Origin: Streptomyces sp. NBC_01264
Lineage (GTDB): Bacteria; Actinomycetota; Actinomycetes; Streptomycetales; Streptomycetaceae
NCBI RefSeq assembly: GCF_026340675.1
Contig: NZ_JAPEOX010000001.1
Location: forward strand, 6,944,001 to 7,008,000
Length of the DNA stretch: 64,000 nt
Reading direction: 5' to 3'
Every line of letters starts with the position of its first letter. The first letter of the stretch is position 1. Below, one piece after another: positions 62,773-64,000 of the stretch. The position numbers and the translations under genes were made by a program. The notes beneath the pieces are model-generated. The model did no database searches. It was not told where the DNA came from and saw only the letters and a list, made by a program, of their open reading frames with translations.

Positions 62773-64000
62773 GTGCAGAATTTCTCCGCAGCCCCCGACT
62801 CCCCAGGCCCCCACCTCCCGGACCCCGTGCCCCTGTCGCCCCAGCACCCGTGCACTCCGCCCGAACTGAACCGTCCGACCTGGGACTTCGCAGCCCGCCG
62901 GCTGCTCGCCAAGATGCTCGGCGAGTTCGCGTACGAGGAGATCATCGTCCCGGTCCCCGCCCCGGCCGCCTCCGGCGACGCCTGGACGCTGACCCTCGAC
63001 GACGGCAGCAGCCTCGGCTTCCGTGCCCGCCGCCGCGCGTACGGGAGCTGGCACGACCCACCCGACACGATCACCCTCACCCCGCAGCCCGCCTCCTCCG
63101 GATCGCCGATCGCCTCCGGATGGCCGATCGCCACCGGAACGCCGACGGCCTCCGGAGCGCCCGCCCCCTCCACCCCGCCGACCGCCTTCGGGGACCCGTA
63201 CGCCTTCCTCATCCGCGCCCGCACCCTCCTCGGCCTCGACGGCGCCACCCTCGGCCACCTCGTCCGCGAGCTCAGTGCCACGCTCGCGGCCGACGCCCGC
63301 ATCGATCACACCGCGCTCACCGCGGACGTCCTCGCCGACCTCGGCTACGCGGCCCTCGAAGGTCACCAGACGGGCCATCCCTGGCTCGTCCTCAACAAGG
63401 GGCGGATCGGACTCTCCGCCTCCGACACCGCCGCCTGGGCGCCCGAGGCCCGCACCGCCCAGCGCCTGCCCTGGCTCGCCGCCCACACCTCCCTCGCGCA
63501 CTACCGCGGCACCGCCGGCCTGGAGGATCCCCCCGCCTCTACTCCGCCGAGCTCGACCCCGTCACCCGCGCCCTCTTCGACCGGACCCTGCGCGACCGCG
63601 GCCTCGACCCGCTCGGCTACCTCTACCTCCCCGTGCACCCCTGGCAGTGGGACGAGGTCCTCCTGCCCCTCTTCGCCCCGGCCCTCGCCGCCGGCACCCT
63701 GGTCCCGCTCCCCGCCGACCCCGACCTGCGCCTGCCCCAGCAGTCGATCCGTACCTTCCTCAACCTCACCCGTCCCGACCGTCACAGCGTCAAACTGCCG
63801 CTCTCCGTCCTCAACACCATGGTCTGGCGGGGCCTGCCCTCGGACCTGGCCCTCGCGGCGCCCGCCGTCACCGCCTTGATCCACTCCCTGCGCGACGGCG
63901 ACCCCTTCCTCCGCGAGGAATGCGGAGTGGTCCTGCTCGGGGAGGTCGCCACGGTCACGGTCCGCCACCCCGTCTACGACGCGCTCCCCGAAGTCCCGTA
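62773..64000 (+). pseudogene. second IucA/IucC-type NIS synthetase, frameshifted and cut by the window end (RhbF-like)
   Basis: GTG 62773 with GAGGAG upstream opens a NIS synthetase N-terminus (LNRPTWDFAARRLLAKMLGEF, then HQTGHPWLVLNKGRIGLSAS). At the C run 63529-63534 the frame is lost. The original frame continues only as Pro/Ser/Thr noise to 63879. The shifted frame reads LYSAELDPVTRALFDRTL, YLPVHPWQWDEVLLPLF and KLPLSVLNTMVWRGLP to the window end. One extra C would restore the protein. A Ser/Gly/Pro/Thr insertion (about residues 112-136) adds to the repeat-rich character of the locus. A true mutation and a homopolymer assembly error cannot be told apart here. Confidence 0.8.

Overview
The window is very GC-rich, with dense, tightly packed genes, many GTG starts, G/C-biased third codon positions and several apparently leaderless messages. 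Gene content and order (cinA end, clgR, nei2/lhr, DUF3046, recA-recX, gluABCD with gluRK, miaB, miaA, dapF, rshA, hflX, then a NIS siderophore locus) point to a Streptomyces chromosome core region. From memory, it follows the order seen around recA in S. coelicolor. I see no rRNA, tRNA, insertion sequence, prophage or CRISPR array.

Layout. 1-2.1 kb: the 3' end of cinA, clgR, a small membrane protein and an SDR oxidoreductase. 2.1-8.5 kb: DNA repair (Nei2-type glycosylase and the giant helicase Lhr) separated by 0.9 kb of repeats. 8.6-13.1 kb: an AraC regulator, a GNAT-DUF2716 fusion, the azlCD exporter, a prenyltransferase-like protein and DUF3046. 13.2-17.9 kb: an AI-2E-family permease, a Clp-N/HTH protein with its own palindromic operators, a 2H phosphoesterase, and recA-recX with a two-part damage promoter. 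18.0-20.3 kb: a decayed FtsX-type permease. 20.5-23.2 kb: a cysteine-responsive leader peptide ahead of cysteine dioxygenase and a rhodanese, then an FAD monooxygenase. 23.5-29.4 kb: the glutamate ABC transporter gluABCD diverging from the gluR-gluK two-component system. 29.4-39.6 kb: an accessory N-glycan catabolic island (GH85, GH5 and GH38 glycosidases, a LacI regulator and a ROK kinase). 39.6-52.5 kb: an orphan TAXI binding protein and housekeeping genes (miaB, miaA, dapF, rshA, an M1 peptidase, hflX). 52.6-53.8 kb: a trypsin-like lipoprotein. 54.1 kb to the end: a rhizobactin/schizokinen-like NIS siderophore locus that runs off the edge.

How the genes work together. In the glycan island, GH85 would cut the chitobiose core, GH38 would remove alpha-mannose, the GH5 enzyme would split Man-beta-GlcNAc, and the ROK kinase would phosphorylate the freed sugar, under LacI control. 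In the siderophore locus, the order aminotransferase, NIS synthetase, GNAT, NIS synthetase parallels rhbA-rhbC-rhbD-rhbF.

Unusual points. The first NIS synthetase reads continuously from a well-placed start through about 1,480 residues of Pro/Ala/Ser-rich repeats before its ordinary ~610-residue core. The whole siderophore locus shows repeat expansion. Three genes are visibly broken or frameshifted: the FtsX permease, the GH85 gene and the second NIS synthetase. The last breaks in a C homopolymer, so assembly error must be excluded.
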